A DNA stretch of 64,000 nucleotides from Methylocapsa sp. S129. Lineage in GTDB: Bacteria > Pseudomonadota > Alphaproteobacteria > Rhizobiales > Beijerinckiaceae. Both the position numbers and the translations under genes were made by a program. Each line of letters begins with the position of its first letter. The first letter of the stretch is position 1. Under the pieces are notes generated by a model that was not told the origin of the DNA, did not search any database, and worked only from the letters and a program-made list of their open reading frames with translations. Below, in pieces: positions 63,104 to 64,000 of this stretch. The stretch covers positions 89,129-153,128 of the forward strand of contig NZ_LMUI01000046.1 of assembly GCF_009765995.1 (NCBI RefSeq). The letters are read 5' to 3'.

Positions 63104-63778
63104 TTAAGGACGGACTAGAGGGATTTGCAGGTTCGTCGGTCTGTTTTGTTCCGTATCGAAGCCGCGCCCGTCAATGTTTCGTGCGCCCCAAAAGAGTAGA
63201 TCACTTCGTGTGTAAATCAGGTCGAATTCCGCAAAATTCGTCCCCTCCTTCAAACCAAAAGAAGCAAATGTCTTCCCGAGCACGCTCTGGGAGACGTTGA
63301 CTTCCCATTTACCGTAGCCTGCGCCTCCAATCTTATTAAGAAGGTCGGCAAATCCTTGGACGAGCGGTGTGACCTCGTAACCCTCGTCGGCGACGAAATC
63401 AACCTTCTGCGCGCCCGGGGCGATCGGATGTGCGCCTCGCCATTGCATGTGCCCCTTGAGGGCAATCCGGGCGAGGGGCACCGCTCCATAAGGATCGGCG
63501 AAGTTGGTGATCACGAGTTCGAAGTGATCACCCGCCAAATACTTGAAAGCACGCTTCAGATAGAACGGCTTTAGCGTGCCGTCCGCATTCTTGGAGGCGC
63601 TCGGCCTAACCTCCGGCGCGATGCTCACCCATTCGCCGAGCATCGAAGTCTTCACTGTTTCAACATCGGTTTCCATAGACGTATTTCCTTGCGATTGTTT
63701 GGGATGCGTTTGCGCCGACGCCGTTACGCAGACGGTGATCGCCACAGCGGCGACCAATAATTTCAGGCCCCAGATCAT
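63104..63778 (-). CDS. Exported protein resembling the APCDD1 domain
   Basis: A 224-residue protein with a signal peptide (MIWGLKLLVAAVAITVCVTA, cleavage near SAQTHP). The body reads LGEWVSIAPEVRP, YLKRAFKYL, TNFADPYGAVPLARIALKG and PGAQKVDFVADEGYEVTPL. The order W-S-EVRP, F, aDP, G resembles APCDD1-type domains, but the resemblance is by eye only. Function unknown. ATG at 63778 is chosen over a TTG at 63799 because AAAGG lies upstream. Confidence 0.55.
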   Translation of the reverse strand: MIWGLKLLVAAVAITVCVTASAQTHPKQSQGNTSMETDVETVKTSMLGEWVSIAPEVRPSASKNADGTLKPFYLKRAFKYLAGDHFELVITNFADPYGAVPLARIALKGHMQWRGAHPIAPGAQKVDFVADEGYEVTPLVQGFADLLNKIGGAGYGKWEVNVSQSVLGKTFASFGLKEGTNFAEFDLIYTRSDLLFWGARNIDGRGFDTEQNRPTNLQIPLVRP

Positions 63779-64000
63779 CGACACCTTTGACCTCCACAAT
63801 TTGCCGTATGTGTAACGACAAGAGATCGCGCTTCACGACGTAGAGCTGGGACCAACGTTCGCCGCAGCGTCCTCCACTCCAGATATTCGAACACCATTCT
63901 GGCAAACTGCGACGCGCTTCCTTCCGCCGATCTTCGATGCCACGCGAAACCGGAGTCGGCTAAACCCTTCGCATAGTGGCGGGCGCGGGTGGGGGTGGGG

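Noticed and set aside
1..64000. tRNA, rRNA, CRISPR array, prophage or intact IS
   Set aside because: No T-loop/acceptor pattern, no regularly spaced repeats, no phage structural genes and only fragments of transposases were found by eye.

Overview
This 64 kb window is chromosome-like DNA from a high-GC heterotrophic bacterium. The density of ABC uptake systems, the SDR/LLM/nitronate monooxygenase repertoire and the style of regulators (PucR, IclR, ROK, HxlR, several AraC and LysR) point to an alphaproteobacterium, probably Hyphomicrobiales (Rhizobiales). No rRNA, tRNA, ribosomal protein or other strong phylogenetic marker was seen, so this placement is an inference. No CRISPR array, prophage or intact insertion sequence was seen.

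Layout. (1) 0-13.7 kb: a catabolic cluster around a PucR-type regulator. One arm runs leftward (DUF1185 'amino acid synthesis' protein, succinate-semialdehyde-type dehydrogenase, class III aminotransferase). The other runs rightward (two-domain flavin reductase, aldehyde dehydrogenase, luciferase-like monooxygenase, alpha/beta hydrolase, carboxymuconolactone-decarboxylase-like protein, then a polar amino acid ABC transporter). The gene set resembles the Rut pyrimidine and Pyr pyridine ring-opening pathways but is not identical to either. (2) 13.7-28 kb: an accessory, partly decayed stretch with IclR, two AraC, HxlR and ROK regulators, oxidoreductases (nitronate monooxygenase, zinc-type dehydrogenase, two SDRs), a tautomerase and an NTF2-like protein. 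It is interrupted by a broken aldehyde dehydrogenase, a broken AMP-dependent ligase, and IS6-family and IS630-family transposase remnants. (3) 27-34.7 kb: a galactoside-type locus in which a divergent ROK repressor faces a Tat-exported binding protein, two permeases, an ATPase and a GH42 beta-galactosidase. (4) 35-39.5 kb: a polar amino acid ABC transporter, an arginine deiminase/DDAH-fold hydrolase and a divergent LysR regulator. (5) 39.5-47.6 kb: small independent units, including alpha/beta hydrolase/LysR, TetR/MFS efflux with three visible palindromic operators, AraC, a DUF4239 membrane protein, a zinc alcohol dehydrogenase and a SnoaL-like protein.

(6) 48.4-63.8 kb: a tight leftward run of twelve genes. 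It begins with a nitrilase, passes through a branched-chain-type ABC transporter (binding protein, LivH, fused LivM-LivG, LivF) and a MetX-like hydrolase, and continues with homogentisate dioxygenase, fumarylacetoacetase, maleylacetoacetate isomerase, a metallo-beta-lactamase-fold protein, a MhpA-type flavin hydroxylase and a DUF2783 protein. A NitR-like AraC gene diverges from the nitrilase. Together they suggest a self-contained route from an aromatic nitrile or acid through homogentisate to fumarate and acetoacetate. There is no hydroxyphenylpyruvate dioxygenase, so the homogentisate is probably made by the flavin hydroxylase.

The two most interesting systems are the PucR/LLM ring-opening cluster (1) and the nitrilase-to-homogentisate operon (6). 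All functional assignments come from reading the protein sequences; no database search was run.
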